NCBI GenBank assembly: GCA_913042885.1
Contig: CAJWLW010000290.1
Location: forward strand, 1 to 6,282
Direction: 5' to 3'
DNA from: an uncultured Lentisphaeria bacterium
GTDB taxonomy: Bacteria > Verrucomicrobiota > Lentisphaeria > JABSQK01 > CAJWLW01
DNA: 6,282 nt
In this document: positions 6,213 to 6,282 of the stretch, in pieces
Layout of the letters: every line of letters begins with the position of its first letter
Numbering within the stretch: the first letter of the stretch is position 1
The notes under the pieces: generated by a model
The model's input: the letters and a program-made list of their open reading frames with translations, nothing else
Databases searched by the model: none
What the model was told of the DNA's origin: nothing
Position numbers and translations under genes: made by a program

Positions 6213-6240
6213 TTGTTTTATCACTTCACGTAATTATAAT
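6213..6240. promoter_or_regulatory. A/T-rich promoter patch, TATAAT on both strands
   Basis: ATTATAAT at 6233-6240 gives TATAAT on the minus strand (6233-6238) and on the plus strand (6235-6240). On the plus strand TTGTTT at 6213-6218 stands 16 bases upstream, an acceptable promoter for a gene diverging to the right. The minus-strand -10 has no good -35. A direct repeat TCACTTC occurs at 6191-6197 and 6221-6227. An ATG at 6239 opens a frame to the right edge but has no ribosome binding site. Minus-strand frames entering from the right also end here (TGA at 6226-6228), so the end of an upstream gene cannot be excluded. Confidence 0.3.
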
Positions 6241-6282
6241 GGCTGCAGATCGTCCTGCTGGAGCATCGGCGAGCTCCGCCGT

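Overview
The window shows a GC-rich bacterial accessory locus in which every clear gene lies on the minus strand. I cannot place the organism from sequence alone. The gene types (cytosolic sugar-active TIM-barrel proteins next to a LigC-type oxidoreductase) fit an environmental heterotroph degrading complex polysaccharide or aromatic material. No rRNA, tRNA, CRISPR array, insertion sequence or phage gene is visible.

Reading in the direction of transcription (right to left), 6282-6136 is a leader region with an A/T-rich promoter-like patch and an inverted repeat. Then comes a tightly coupled pair: a putative family-10-like glycoside hydrolase with a C-terminal beta domain (6135-4534) and a large protein with a GH67/GH20-type N-terminal domain followed by a probable TIM barrel and a helical tail (4544-2304). 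Their reading frames overlap by 11 bases. Neither protein has a visible signal peptide, so the pair probably acts on imported oligosaccharides in the cytoplasm.

The pair is followed by about 640 bases with no intact gene. This stretch holds a plus-strand remnant: a strong ribosome binding site and ATG, then an apparent frameshift into a secretion-signal-like stretch and the first part of a galactose-binding-like (beta-galactosidase sugar-binding type) domain that stops early. A GC-rich hairpin separates its end from the end of the large minus-strand gene. To its left is the control region of a second minus-strand unit, with a sigma70-like promoter and a palindrome touching the -35 box.

That second unit encodes an acetoacetate-decarboxylase-superfamily protein (1664-927), complete and 245 residues long, and, six bases later, a Gfo/Idh/MocA oxidoreductase (920 to the left edge, last few codons missing). 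The oxidoreductase resembles LigC, the 4-carboxy-2-hydroxymuconate-6-semialdehyde dehydrogenase of the protocatechuate 4,5-cleavage pathway. The decarboxylase relative keeps the Schiff-base lysine but seems to lack one of the family's active-site glutamates.

Taken together, the locus looks like a catabolic island. Two intracellular hydrolases would release a sugar or uronic acid unit, and an oxidoreductase plus an ADC-fold enzyme would process a carbonyl or keto acid product. The link between the two halves is inference from proximity.
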